The position numbers and the translations under genes are program-made. A stretch of 64,000 nucleotides of DNA from Caulobacteraceae bacterium (GTDB lineage: Bacteria > Pseudomonadota > Alphaproteobacteria > Caulobacterales > Caulobacteraceae). A model generated the notes under the pieces. The model was not told the origin of the DNA. It saw only the letters and a program-made list of their open reading frames with translations, and did not search any database. Numbering within the stretch: the first letter of the stretch is position 1; each line of letters opens with the position of its first letter. Below, one piece after another: positions 17,580-26,070 of the stretch. The DNA lies in assembly GCA_947475735.1 (NCBI GenBank), contig CANJLQ010000002.1, positions 62,001 through 126,000 of the forward strand. Direction: 5' to 3'.

Positions 17580-18979
17580 CGGTTCAGGCTCAGGTGATTG
17601 ATCAGGTCGACGCGGGCGATCAAGCCGACGAAGCGCTCGCCGTCCAGCACGATGGCCACCCGGTCCCGGTCGAACAGCGGGATCAGGGCGTCCAGCGGCT
17701 CGGTCACTTGCACCGTGTCGAGGTCGCGGGTCATGGCCGAGGACACCGGCTTGGCGAACCGTTCCTTCCGCGTGATCTCGTCGGTGTTCATGATGTGGAC
17801 GATGTCGCTCTCGTCCAGGATCCCGACCAGGCGGCCGTCCCGGATGACCGGCAGCTGGCTGACGTCGGCGCTCCGCATGCGCTTGAAGGCGGTGTCCAGG
17901 GTGTCGTCCGGGCCGGCGGTGACCACGTCGCCATTCTCGTACTTGCGACTGATCAGGTCGGACAGATCACCGTGGATCTCGCGCGCGCCCAGGCCCTGAT
18001 CGGCCAGCCAGGCGTCGTTGTAGACCTTGGACAGGTATTTGGCCCCGGTGTCGCAGACGAAGGTCACGCATCGCTTGGGCTCGGTCTGCTCGCGACACCA
18101 GCGCAAGGCCGCCGCGATCAGGGTGCCGGACGACGACCCGGCCAGGATGCCTTCCTTCAGCAACAGTTCGCGCACGGTCGCCACGGCCTCGGCGTCGGGG
18201 ATGGAGTAGGCCTTGTCGATGACGCTCATGTCGGCGGTGTCGGGCACGAAGTTCTGGCCGATGCCCTCGACGGTGTAGCTGCCCTCCGGCCCCGGCACGC
18301 CGTCGTTGACGATGCCCGCCAGGACCGAGCCGACCGGGTCGGCCAGGATGATCTGGGTCTTCGCACCCTGGCTTTTCAGGAACTGCCCCACGCCCGTGAT
18401 GGTGCCGCCCGAGCCGATGCCGGCGACGAAGGCATCCATGTCGCCGCCCATCTGTTCCCAGATTTCGGGCCCGGTCGTCTTCACATGCGCCGCCGAGTTC
18501 GCATGGTTGGCGAACTGGTTGACGAAGAAGCCGCCCGGGATCTGCTGGGCCAGCCGCTCGGCCATGTCGGTGTAGTACTCCGGATGGCCGTGGGCGACGT
18601 CGGAGCGGGTCAGGCGAACATCCGCCCCCATGGCCCTCAAGTGTTGAATTTTTTCCTTGGACATCTTGTCCGGGATGACGAGCAACACCTTATAGCCCTT
18701 GGCCTGACCGACCAGCGTCAGGGCCAGGCCCGTGTTTCCGGCTGTCGCCTCGACGATGGTGCCTCCCGGTTTCAGCCACCCCTCCTGCTCCGCCGCCTCG
18801 ATCATCGACAGGGCGATCCGGTCCTTGATGGAGCCGCCGGGGTTCTGGGCCTCCAGCTTCAGGAACAGGCGGCACGGGCCGGTGTCGATGCGCGTCACCT
18901 CCACCATCGGCGTCTTGCCGATCAGGTCGAGCAGCGACCCCGTAGGGGCGATCAGCGTCGGGGCGGGGGCGAGGGACAT
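17576..18979 (-). CDS. Cystathionine beta-synthase (PLP lyase with tandem CBS domains)
   Basis: A 467-residue protein. Residues about 10-320 form the cysteine-synthase fold: LIGKTPMVEVTRI, the PLP lysine K52 in NPGGSIKDRIAL, the ATAGNTGLALTLVG loop, and GSGGTITGVGQFL binding the phosphate. Residues about 340-467 are a CBS-domain pair (ISRKYENGDVVTAGPDDTLD and VSSAMTRDLDTVQVTEPLDA) that could bind adenosyl ligands. It condenses serine and homocysteine to cystathionine, or acts as a cysteine synthase. It heads the three-gene operon running down to 15601. Confidence 0.9.
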   Translation of the reverse strand: MSLAPAPTLIAPTGSLLDLIGKTPMVEVTRIDTGPCRLFLKLEAQNPGGSIKDRIALSMIEAAEQEGWLKPGGTIVEATAGNTGLALTLVGQAKGYKVLLVIPDKMSKEKIQHLRAMGADVRLTRSDVAHGHPEYYTDMAERLAQQIPGGFFVNQFANHANSAAHVKTTGPEIWEQMGGDMDAFVAGIGSGGTITGVGQFLKSQGAKTQIILADPVGSVLAGIVNDGVPGPEGSYTVEGIGQNFVPDTADMSVIDKAYSIPDAEAVATVRELLLKEGILAGSSSGTLIAAALRWCREQTEPKRCVTFVCDTGAKYLSKVYNDAWLADQGLGAREIHGDLSDLISRKYENGDVVTAGPDDTLDTAFKRMRSADVSQLPVIRDGRLVGILDESDIVHIMNTDEITRKERFAKPVSSAMTRDLDTVQVTEPLDALIPLFDRDRVAIVLDGERFVGLIARVDLINHLSLNR

Positions 18980-19054
18980 GGACGGCTCCGGATTCGAGGC
19001 CGGAAGCTAGAGGTGGCCCGGCGGGCGGACAAGCGTTGTCGGAAACGCCAATTA

Positions 19055-19072
19055 TGGCTATATTTATGGCCA
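19055..19072. promoter_or_regulatory. Palindrome overlapping the toxin-antitoxin promoter
   Basis: TGGCTATA (19055-19062) and TATGGCCA (19065-19072) form an inverted repeat with one mismatch around a TT centre, 17 bases before the antitoxin ATG. The centre TATATTTAT doubles as a plausible -10 element in otherwise GC-rich DNA. Phd/YefM antitoxins normally autorepress through such palindromes. Binding here is inferred. Confidence 0.55.
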
Positions 19073-19088
19073 GAACAGGAGAGCCGTC

Positions 19089-19346
19089 ATGGCCACCTAT
19101 GGCGTCGCCGAAGCCAAAAACAACTTCACCCACCTCTTGGAGCGGGTCGAATCGGGTGAGCGCATCACGATCACCCGGCATGGCAAGCCCATCGCGGAGA
19201 TGGCGCGTCCGACGGTTCCGGCCAAACTGACCGGTGAAGAAAGGCTGGCCTTCATGAAGGAGTTCGCGCGCCGGCGTGACGCCCGGCCGCCCCTCGGGAT
19301 GTCCGCCGTCGACCTCGTGCGGCAAATGCGCGACGAAGGGTACTGA
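19089..19346 (+). CDS. Type II antitoxin, Phd/YefM family
   Basis: An 85-residue protein with the Phd/YefM fold: TYGVAEAKNNFTHLLERV, then ERITITRHGKPIAEMARP. The N-terminal half binds DNA and the C-terminal tail (RRRDARPPLGMSAVDLVRQM) would wrap the toxin. A GGAG ribosome site precedes the ATG. The stop TGA is followed immediately by the GTG of the PIN toxin, so the pair is translationally coupled. It should neutralise and autoregulate the toxin. Confidence 0.92.
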   Translation: MATYGVAEAKNNFTHLLERVESGERITITRHGKPIAEMARPTVPAKLTGEERLAFMKEFARRRDARPPLGMSAVDLVRQMRDEGY

Positions 19347-19799
19347 GTGAGGCTCTGGCTGGACGCCAGCGTCCTCGTTTCCTTGATCACGCGCGAACCG
19401 ACGAGCCGGCGGATCGATGACATCCTTATTCGGCAGCCTTCACCGCTGGTGAGCGACTTCTGCGTCACCGAGAGCTCTTCGGCCATCGCCCGGCTCGTTC
19501 GAACTGGAGCCAGGACGCCCGCCCAGGCGGATGACCTGTTCGACCATCTCGACGTGTGGGTCGCATCCGCGTCCGACCGGGTCGTCGTGGATCAGGGAGA
19601 TATCGCGATGGCGACCGATCTGGTCCGTCGACACGATCTCGTGCTTCGCGCTCCAGACGCCGTCCACATCGCCGCCGCGACGCGGCTCGGCGCAACCATC
19701 CTGACGCTTGATCGCGGCATGGCGCGCGCCGCCGCCGCGCTTGGCGTTCCCTACCTCAATCCCGCCGAGGCCGATGCGCCCGGCGAACCGAAAGACTGA
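19347..19799 (+). CDS. Type II toxin, PIN-domain ribonuclease (VapC family)
   Basis: A 150-residue PIN domain. The four acidic metal ligands are recognisable: D6 in LWLDASVLVSL, E42 in CVTESSSAIA, D104 in LRAPDAVHIAAA and D122 in ILTLDRGMA. VapC toxins cleave tRNA or rRNA. It starts with GTG directly after the antitoxin stop, and its own stop is directly followed by the ATG of RNase R (TGAATG). The module therefore appears to share a transcript with rnr, an unusual linkage for a toxin that is itself an RNase. Confidence 0.92.
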   Translation: MRLWLDASVLVSLITREPTSRRIDDILIRQPSPLVSDFCVTESSSAIARLVRTGARTPAQADDLFDHLDVWVASASDRVVVDQGDIAMATDLVRRHDLVLRAPDAVHIAAATRLGATILTLDRGMARAAAALGVPYLNPAEADAPGEPKD

Positions 19800-22130
19800 A
19801 TGACAAAGACACCCAAACGACCCGCCGCCGGACTGCCGGACGAGGCCACGCTGCTGGCCTTCCTGCGCGACGCCGGCGCGGCGGAAAAGGGCGATATCGC
19901 CCGCCACTTTGGCCTGAAGGGCGAGGATCGCCGCCGCCTGCGCGAGATGATCCGCGAACTGGAGGCCGCCGAAAAGCTCGGCAAGCGGGGCCGAAAGGGC
20001 TTCTCCGAGGCCGGCGCCCTGCCCCCCGTCGGCGTGGCCGACGTGATCGAGAAGGACATCGACGGCGACCTCTACGTCCGTCTGGTCGAGGCCTCGCCCG
20101 ACGCGCCCAAGGCCCTGTTGGTCCCTGACAAGAACAAGCCCGGCCCAGCCCCAGGCCTGGGCGATCGCGTTCTGGCCAAGTTCGAGCATGGGCCGAACGG
20201 CTGGGAGGCCCGGCTGATCAAGAGGCTGGACACGGCGACCAACCGCGTCCTCGGCGTGATCCGCAAGTCCAACCGGGAGACCCGCGTCGAGCCCGTCGAT
20301 CGCCGCTCGAAGGACGTGCTGATCGTCCCTGCGGTCCAGGCGACCGACCTGCGCGACGGCGATCTGGTGCTGGCCACCATCGAAAAGGGCGACCAGCGAT
20401 ACGGTCCCAAGCGCGGCAAGATCGTGGAGACCATCGGCCGCGAGGACGATCCCCGCGCCGCCTCCCTGATCGCCATCCATACCCATGGCGTGCCCATGGG
20501 CTTTTCCGAAGCCGTCGAACAGGAGGCCGAGAACCAGGACCTGCCGACGCTGAACGGCCGCGACGACCTGCGCGACATCCCCTTCATCACCATCGACCCG
20601 GCCGATGCGCGCGACCACGACGACGCCGTCTATGCGGCCCGCGACGACGATCCGAAGAACGAGGGGGGCTGGATCGTCTGGGTCGCCATCGCCGACGTCG
20701 CCGCCTACGTCCGGCCGGGCACCTCGCTCGACCGCGAGGCCAGGGCCAAGGGCAACTCCACCTACTTCCCCGACCGGGTCGAGCCCATGCTGCCCGAGCG
20801 GCTGTCGAACGGCCTGTGCAGCCTGAAGGAGGGCGAGAACCGCGCCACCCTGGCCGTGCGCATGGTCTTCGACAAGGACGGCCGCAAGCTGGGCCACAAG
20901 TTCCATCGCGGCCTGATGCGCAGCCACGCCAAGCTCAGCTACGAACAGGCCCAGTCCGCGATCGACGGCGAGACGGACGACGCCACCGGCCCCATCATGG
21001 AGACCATCCTCTATCCGCTCTGGAACGCCTATCGGACCATGCTGAACGGCCGGCTGAAGCGCAGCCCGCTCGCCATCGACAGCGCCGAGCGCCGCATCCG
21101 CATGTCGCCGGACGGCGGCATCGCCTCCATCGAGAAGCGCGTCAGCCTGGAGGCCCACCGCCTGATCGAGGAGATGATGGTCCAGGCCAACGTCTGCGCC
21201 GCCGAGACGCTGGAGCAGAAGAAGACGCCGCTAATCTTCCGCGTCCACGAGGCCCCCAGCCAGGAGAAGGTCTTCAACCTCGCCGACTTCCTGTCGACCA
21301 TCGGCAAGCCGTGGAACAAGGGCGAGGCCCCGACCACCAAGCGGTTCAACAAACTGCTGGACGAGACCCGCGACGGTCCCCACGCCGAGGTCGTCAACGA
21401 GGTCGTCCTGCGCAGCCAGATGCAAGCGATCTACAGCCCCGAGAACGTCGGCCACTTCGGTCTGAACCTGGACCGTTACGCCCACTTCACCTCGCCGATC
21501 CGGCGCTATTCCGACCTGATCGTCCACCGGGGGCTGATCCGGGCGCTCGGCCTGGGCAAGGACGGTCTGACGGATCGCGAGATCGCCGAACTGCCCGCCA
21601 TCGCCGATCAGGTGACCCAGACCGAGCGCCGCTCCATGGCCGCCGAGCGCGACGCCATGGATCGCTACATCGCCGCCTTCCTGGAGGACCGCGTCGGCGC
21701 GACCTTCACCGGCCGCATTACCGGCGTGACCCGATTTGGCCTGTTCGTCCGGCTAGATGAGACGGGTGCCGACGGCCTGGTGCCGGTGTCGTCTCTCGGC
21801 AACGAGTACTTCACTCACGACGACCGCGCCCACGCCCTGGTCGGCGAGCGCAGCGGTCAGCGCTACACCCTGGGCCGCCTGGTCGAGGTCAAGCTGAAGG
21901 AGGCCACACCGGTCACCGGGGGCCTGCTGTTCGAGATGCTGAGCGACCCCGAGCCGCGCGATCCCAACGCGCCTGCGCCCCGGTTGGGAATGCGCGGTCG
22001 GGGCGGCCCCGGTTCCGGTGGGAATGGCCCGCCCAAGCGCGGAACGGGCCGTCCGGGCGGACCCAAGCCCCCCAAGGGCGGGCGGCCCTCCGGCGGCCTG
22101 AAGGGCGTGCGCAAGGGCAAGCGACGGTGA
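19800..22130 (+). CDS. rnr: Ribonuclease R
   Basis: A 776-residue RNase II/R-family 3'-5' exoribonuclease. An N-terminal winged-helix region (ATLLAFLRDAGAAEKGDIAR) is followed by cold-shock domains. The RNB catalytic domain contains TIDPADARDHDDAVYA, with the metal-binding aspartates near residue 265, and NYFPDRVEPM-like YFPDRVEPMLPE. The S1 domain (TFTGRITGVTRFGLFVRL) ends near residue 715, then comes a basic Gly/Pro-rich tail of about 60 residues. It degrades structured RNA and takes part in rRNA and tmRNA quality control. It abuts the VapC stop without spacing. Confidence 0.96.
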   Translation: MTKTPKRPAAGLPDEATLLAFLRDAGAAEKGDIARHFGLKGEDRRRLREMIRELEAAEKLGKRGRKGFSEAGALPPVGVADVIEKDIDGDLYVRLVEASPDAPKALLVPDKNKPGPAPGLGDRVLAKFEHGPNGWEARLIKRLDTATNRVLGVIRKSNRETRVEPVDRRSKDVLIVPAVQATDLRDGDLVLATIEKGDQRYGPKRGKIVETIGREDDPRAASLIAIHTHGVPMGFSEAVEQEAENQDLPTLNGRDDLRDIPFITIDPADARDHDDAVYAARDDDPKNEGGWIVWVAIADVAAYVRPGTSLDREARAKGNSTYFPDRVEPMLPERLSNGLCSLKEGENRATLAVRMVFDKDGRKLGHKFHRGLMRSHAKLSYEQAQSAIDGETDDATGPIMETILYPLWNAYRTMLNGRLKRSPLAIDSAERRIRMSPDGGIASIEKRVSLEAHRLIEEMMVQANVCAAETLEQKKTPLIFRVHEAPSQEKVFNLADFLSTIGKPWNKGEAPTTKRFNKLLDETRDGPHAEVVNEVVLRSQMQAIYSPENVGHFGLNLDRYAHFTSPIRRYSDLIVHRGLIRALGLGKDGLTDREIAELPAIADQVTQTERRSMAAERDAMDRYIAAFLEDRVGATFTGRITGVTRFGLFVRLDETGADGLVPVSSLGNEYFTHDDRAHALVGERSGQRYTLGRLVEVKLKEATPVTGGLLFEMLSDPEPRDPNAPAPRLGMRGRGGPGSGGNGPPKRGTGRPGGPKPPKGGRPSGGLKGVRKGKRR

Positions 22131-22230
22131 CCCTCGACCCAGCGAGGAGCCGCGTGCCCCCCGGCCCACGCACTTCTCGACACAGGCCGACGGCCCTATG
22201 TCTGGCCGGGGCTTTTACGGAGTGATCGAC

Positions 22231-22659
22231 ATGTCTCGTCTTGTTCTGGGTCTTTCGACAGTCGCCGCTCTGGCCTTGGCCGGTTGTGGCGAGATCGATG
22301 TCGAAAAGGCAGGCCGCAACGCGGCCATGGCCGCGCTGGAGGCCAGCAATCCCGAAATCGTCCAGGGCATCCGCGCCGCCCAGACCCTGCGTCAGGCCGC
22401 CGCGACCTGTGGCTGGCAGGACGTGGACGCGACGCGTCTGGCACAGACGGCGGTCGCGGGGATCGAGGAGCCGCCGCTTCGCGCCGCCGCAGAGAGCCTG
22501 GTCGAAGACCTGATCGTCGCGCCGGCTCCGGCCTCGACGACGGACGCCGCGCCTGCTCCCAGCGACTGCTCGCCCGAGGTCCGCGCGGCCCTGGAAGGTC
22601 AGATCGCCGCGATCGCCCAGGGTGAGGGCGGCGGAGAGGGCGAAGCGGAAGGCGGCTGA
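22231..22659 (+). CDS. Small lipoprotein of unknown function
   Basis: A 142-residue predicted lipoprotein. The signal peptide MSRLVLGLSTVAALALAGC has a good lipobox (LAGC, Cys19). The mature part is alanine-rich and helical, with two further Cys residues (ATCGWQ and SDCSPE) that could form a disulfide, and a Gly/Glu tail. The ATG at 22231 is preferred because the signal sequence starts there and GGAG lies 11 bases upstream. I recognise no domain. It is convergent with the TetR-type gene. Confidence 0.75.
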   Translation: MSRLVLGLSTVAALALAGCGEIDVEKAGRNAAMAALEASNPEIVQGIRAAQTLRQAAATCGWQDVDATRLAQTAVAGIEEPPLRAAAESLVEDLIVAPAPASTTDAAPAPSDCSPEVRAALEGQIAAIAQGEGGGEGEAEGG

Positions 22660-22681
22660 TCCCGAGCGACACCCGGCGGCG

Positions 22682-23200
22682 CTAGGCCCCGCTGCCCGCC
22701 AGTTCTCGGGCCAGGATCGCGGGTTCGCAGGCGACCTCGCCCGTCAGCCAAAGGCGCAGCATGGCCAATTGCGACGCGGCGGCCGCCGTCGCGGTGAGAG
22801 CGACGGGGGTGCCACTCAGACTGTCCGCTGTAAGACGCGCCTCAATCATGGAGGCCAGCTTGCGCTGCAGCTTGGCGAACAACGGGGGGTCGAACAGAAC
22901 CCGGGACAGGGCCCGACGCTCCCACAGGTGGTCCAGGACGAAATGTAGCCTCGGAAGGCTGGCCCTCCCCGCCCCGGCCTCCGCCAGAGGTTCGAAGATG
23001 GGGTCGATAGCCCAGACCAGGACGTCGTCCTTGTTCCGGAAATGCTCGTAGAAGGTCGAGCGCCCAACACCGGCGGCCTCGATGAGGTCGGTCGTGCGGA
23101 TGACACCGTAGCGGCGGGTGAACAGGAGCCGCGTGAAGGCGTCGAACACCGCCTTGCGGGTCCGCTGGCGCCGGCGGTCGAGATCCTGATCTTCCGACAT
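22682..23200 (-). CDS. TetR/AcrR family transcriptional regulator
   Basis: A 172-residue regulator. The N-terminal helix-turn-helix is typical: RRRQRTRKAVFDAFTRLL followed by RTTDLIEAAGVGRSTFYEHF near residues 36-55. The C-terminal part, the ligand and dimer domain, is not diagnostic. It is divergent from the membrane protein at 23362. A 6-bp-arm dyad CGGACA/TGTCCG lies in the shared intergenic region, suggesting control of that operon and of itself. Confidence 0.9.
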   Translation of the reverse strand: MSEDQDLDRRRQRTRKAVFDAFTRLLFTRRYGVIRTTDLIEAAGVGRSTFYEHFRNKDDVLVWAIDPIFEPLAEAGAGRASLPRLHFVLDHLWERRALSRVLFDPPLFAKLQRKLASMIEARLTADSLSGTPVALTATAAAASQLAMLRLWLTGEVACEPAILARELAGSGA

Positions 23201-23255
23201 GCGGCGACCCTAGCCGATCCCGGGATGGGTGCCAGTCGCAGCGGGATGCGGAGGA

Positions 23256-23279
23256 CGGACAGTATCGCCGGAATGTCCG
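23256..23279. promoter_or_regulatory. Candidate TetR operator
   Basis: CGGACA (23256-23261) and TGTCCG (23274-23279) form a perfect inverted repeat with a 12-base centre. It lies between the divergently transcribed TetR regulator and the membrane protein/VOC operon. The arm length and spacing are within the range used by TetR dimers. The assignment is positional. Confidence 0.5.
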
Positions 23280-23361
23280 CTAGCGGCCGGGTCGCATGGA
23301 TCGTTCGTCGCCCCGCCCGGCCTCTCGCGCGACACATCGGCCTCGACAGGGAGAGACACCG

Positions 23362-24009
23362 ATGACACCCACTGACGCCCCGAGCGACCGCACGGATGCC
23401 GCCTTGATCGCCGCGGCGACGCTGGTCGCGATGGGCCTGATGCTGCACCACCCCACCGGCCATTCCGGCAGCCCGGACGACGGGCGACTGCTGGCGGACT
23501 GGAACAACACGGTTGTTCACGGGGCCATGATCGGTTGCCTGATCGCCCTCACGGTCGGGCTGGACGGACTTCGACGTCGACTGGATGAGCGGGCGCTGCT
23601 GACCCGGCTGGGCGCGGCGCTGCTCGGGGCGGGGTTCCTGGCGTTGTGCGGGGCGGCGGTCGTCAACGGCTTCGCGTCCGAACGACTGGTGGCCCAGACG
23701 GACGACGTCGCCATCCGGGCGGCGGGTGGGCAGACGCTGTGGGCGCTGAACCAGAGCCTGACCTCGGTCGGAAGCCTGCTGGTCGCGGCGGGCGCCCTGG
23801 CGTGGTCCCCCGGCCTGTGGAGGATCGGAGGTCTCGGTCGGGTCAGCGCCGCTCTGGGCTCCGGCCTCGCGGCCCTGGCGATCTGGTGGACGCTGACCGA
23901 CGGCGGGTTCGGCCTGACCGCCGCCGTCACGGGAGCAGGCGCCTTCGCCCTCTGGTCGCTGTCGGTGGCGGCGGTTATGATAATGGACCTGAAGAAGGAA
24001 GAGACATGA
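23362..24009 (+). CDS. Polytopic membrane protein of unknown function
   Basis: A 215-residue protein with about six hydrophobic segments (for example AALIAAATLVAMGLMLH, MIGCLIALTVGL and AALLGAGFLALCGAAVV). I cannot assign a family. The first segment is followed by HHPTGHSGS, a His-rich loop that could bind metal or haem. The ATG at 23362 is supported by AGGGAGAG 8-15 bases upstream. It overlaps the VOC-family gene by 4 bases (ATGA) and is divergent from the TetR regulator. Confidence 0.75.
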   Translation: MTPTDAPSDRTDAALIAAATLVAMGLMLHHPTGHSGSPDDGRLLADWNNTVVHGAMIGCLIALTVGLDGLRRRLDERALLTRLGAALLGAGFLALCGAAVVNGFASERLVAQTDDVAIRAAGGQTLWALNQSLTSVGSLLVAAGALAWSPGLWRIGGLGRVSAALGSGLAALAIWWTLTDGGFGLTAAVTGAGAFALWSLSVAAVMIMDLKKEET

Positions 24010-24362
24010 GCGAGGACCACCACGTCGCGGCCATCGTGCCCGCGAAGGACATCGACGCCAGCGAAGCCTTCTACCGGCGTCTAGGCTTCGAGACGGTCGG
24101 CGACTACGGCGACTATCGGTTGATGGAAGACGGCCAGGGCTGGTACCTCCATCTCCGCTCCACCTCGGACTGGCCGCGACAGGTCGAGGACAATCCGCTG
24201 GGGCTCTATCTCTATGTCGACGACGTCGACGCCGTGGCCGAGCGGGTGCGGGACCTGATCATCGAGCCTCAGGGACCACACGCCCGGCCCTGGGGGACCT
24301 ATGAGTTCTCCGTCAGCGATCCCAGCGGGGCCTTGATCCGGATCGGACGCGTGTTGGATTGA
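24006..24362 (+). CDS. VOC (glyoxalase/bleomycin-resistance) family protein
   Basis: A 118-residue protein with the vicinal-oxygen-chelate pattern. AAIVPAKDIDASEAFYRRLGF is the first beta-alpha-beta unit, then GWYLHLRSTSDW, and WGTYEFSVSDPSGALIRIGR closes the second module. Bleomycin-resistance-like proteins of this size bind drugs or small hydrophobic ligands; no specific function can be read. It is translationally coupled to the upstream membrane protein through ATGA, so the two likely act under the same TetR control. Confidence 0.85.
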   Translation: MSEDHHVAAIVPAKDIDASEAFYRRLGFETVGDYGDYRLMEDGQGWYLHLRSTSDWPRQVEDNPLGLYLYVDDVDAVAERVRDLIIEPQGPHARPWGTYEFSVSDPSGALIRIGRVLD

Positions 24363-24369
24363 GCCGGCT

Positions 24370-24759
24370 TCAGGCCGCGATCCAGACGAGGGCGGCACCC
24401 GCGACCAGCGAGATCGGTGCCAGCAGCCGGACGGCCCAGATGGGGATGCGCGCCGCCCACCAACCGGAGTAACGGGCGTGCCAGCGGCGCGGCAGAAGCA
24501 TGAGAACGACTGCACTGATCACCAGGAAGCCACCGATCAGCGACACGACCCAAGGATGACGGGTCGCCGGCGCGCCGATGACGAAGATCAGCCCGATGGC
24601 CGCCCGCGCCGACAGCTCTCCGAAGTGGATGGCCGGCGTCGATCCGAAGCGGGACAGCGCCTGAAGCGCGCGGCTGGGGGCCAGCAGGATCAGCACCGAC
24701 AGCAGGGCCAGCGCTGCGCCGGTCGCGGCGATCAGGACGGCGGATATGGACGCAAGCAT
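24370..24759 (-). CDS. Small four-helix membrane protein, unknown function
   Basis: A 129-residue protein with four hydrophobic stretches, near residues 5-27, 47-63, 68-88 and 105-128. Charged residues occur mainly in the loops (LLPRRWHARYSGWWAARIP). No family was recognised with confidence. The coding strand is opposite to its neighbours and it is convergent with the VOC gene, 7 bases apart. Start at ATG 24759. Confidence 0.65.
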   Translation of the reverse strand: MLASISAVLIAATGAALALLSVLILLAPSRALQALSRFGSTPAIHFGELSARAAIGLIFVIGAPATRHPWVVSLIGGFLVISAVVLMLLPRRWHARYSGWWAARIPIWAVRLLAPISLVAGAALVWIAA

Positions 24760-24836
24760 GAGCGCATCTTTGGAACGACACAGGTCGCGCCGTCGACGCC
24801 CTTGGGAGGAGCGCGCAAAGGCGCTAGCTCAGGGGC

Positions 24837-25550
24837 GTGACGCGCACACCTGAACCCTTCGACGCCGCCCAAGACCTGGCCGATGCCCCCGCGCGGCCCG
24901 GCCTGCGGCAACGGCCCAAGGACGCCGCGACCCTGATCCTGGTCCGGCGGAGGCGGCGGCCCGAGGTCCTGATGGGACGACGAGCCCCGGGCCACGTCTT
25001 CATGGCGTCCAAGTGGGTGTTTCCCGGCGGACGGATCGACCGGTCGGACTTCTCGGCCGCCGCCGCCAGCGAGCTGGACGGGTCGACACGGGCTCGGCTG
25101 GAAGCCGAGGTCGATCCCCGCCGCGCCCGCGCCCTCGCCCTGACCGCCGTGCGCGAGACCTTCGAGGAGACCGGTCTGATCGTCGGCCGAGCCGCACCGC
25201 CCGCCTCGGTCGCCGGACCGTGGCGGGAGTTCCGCCAGGCGGGGGCCCTGCCCGATCTGGCGGCCCTGACCTATGTCGCGCGCGCCATCACCCCGCCGGG
25301 CCGGACGCGCAGGTTCGACGCTCGGTTCTTCCTTGCCGACGCCCAGGCCCTGCTGGCCCCGGAGCCGACCGCCGGGTCGGGAGAGCTGGACGAGATCGCC
25401 TGGCTGCCTCTGGACGACGCCCGGGCACTGGACCTGCCGGCCATCACCCGGTTCGTGCTGGGCGAGGTGGCCGAGCGGCTGTCGCATCCGGACAGGCCCC
25501 TGCCCTTCGTCAGAATGGTGCGGGGGGCGCATCAGGTGACCCATGGCTGA
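24837..25550 (+). CDS. NUDIX hydrolase
   Basis: A 237-residue NUDIX protein. The catalytic box is readable from GGRIDR through AVRETFEETGLIVG, with REtfEEtG near residues 105-112. The box is interrupted by a longer insertion between the leading glycine region and REXXEE, as in coenzyme A or larger NUDIX enzymes. It hydrolyses a nucleoside diphosphate linked to an unknown moiety. The GTG start at 24837 is used because no better start precedes the conserved KDAATLILVRR strand. It overlaps the next gene by 8 bases. Confidence 0.88.
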   Translation: MTRTPEPFDAAQDLADAPARPGLRQRPKDAATLILVRRRRRPEVLMGRRAPGHVFMASKWVFPGGRIDRSDFSAAAASELDGSTRARLEAEVDPRRARALALTAVRETFEETGLIVGRAAPPASVAGPWREFRQAGALPDLAALTYVARAITPPGRTRRFDARFFLADAQALLAPEPTAGSGELDEIAWLPLDDARALDLPAITRFVLGEVAERLSHPDRPLPFVRMVRGAHQVTHG

Positions 25551-25956
25551 CCCACTGACCCTGCGGCTGACGATCCCCGATCCGGTGGCCGGCCTGCGCT
25601 ACAGCCTGCAGGACCCGAAAAGCTTTCCGGTGGACGTCCGGGTCGCGACCGAGGCGGCGCTGACGTTCGACGTTCCCGCGACCCTGCGCCCGGACGGACA
25701 ACTCGCCGGGCCGTTCGTTCGGCGCGAGGGCAAGGCGCGGCGGTTCGTCTACATCGCCATCGGAGGTCAGGCCGGTCAGACGGACGCCGTGGGACGACAC
25801 ATCAGCCGGCGCGCCAAGATCGATGTCCACGATATTCCGACGGTGCTGCTGAAACCGGGGGCCGTCGTCGAGGCCGTCCTGCCGGGGCGGGGCAAGGATG
25901 GGACGCCGGCCTGCGCCACCGTCAGGCCGCTGGGGCCGTGGCGCGCGGTCGACTGA
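25543..25956 (+). CDS. DUF5990-like protein
   Basis: A 137-residue protein. The order LRLTIPDPVAGLRYSLQDPK, LTFDVPATLRPDGQLAGPFV, RRFVYIAIGGQAGQ and a late RRAKIDVHDI resembles the DUF5990 family as I recall it, whose function is unknown. Its ATG overlaps the NUDIX stop, so the two are co-translated. The product is probably cytosolic, with no signal or membrane segment. Confidence 0.65.
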   Translation: MADPLTLRLTIPDPVAGLRYSLQDPKSFPVDVRVATEAALTFDVPATLRPDGQLAGPFVRREGKARRFVYIAIGGQAGQTDAVGRHISRRAKIDVHDIPTVLLKPGAVVEAVLPGRGKDGTPACATVRPLGPWRAVD

Positions 25957-26070
25957 GCCCGCCCTGATCCGGCCACGGTCGCCCGCCAGCTTGGCCTTGG
26001 CTCATGGCCTGATCTGACCGGGAAACCGCTCACGCCTTTCCGGATCAGGCCGGGCCGACGGGGAGGATGC

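Noticed and set aside
24831..25550. Treating the NUDIX gene as MutT
   Set aside because: The protein is nearly twice the MutT length, with an insertion in the catalytic box region; substrate cannot be assigned.
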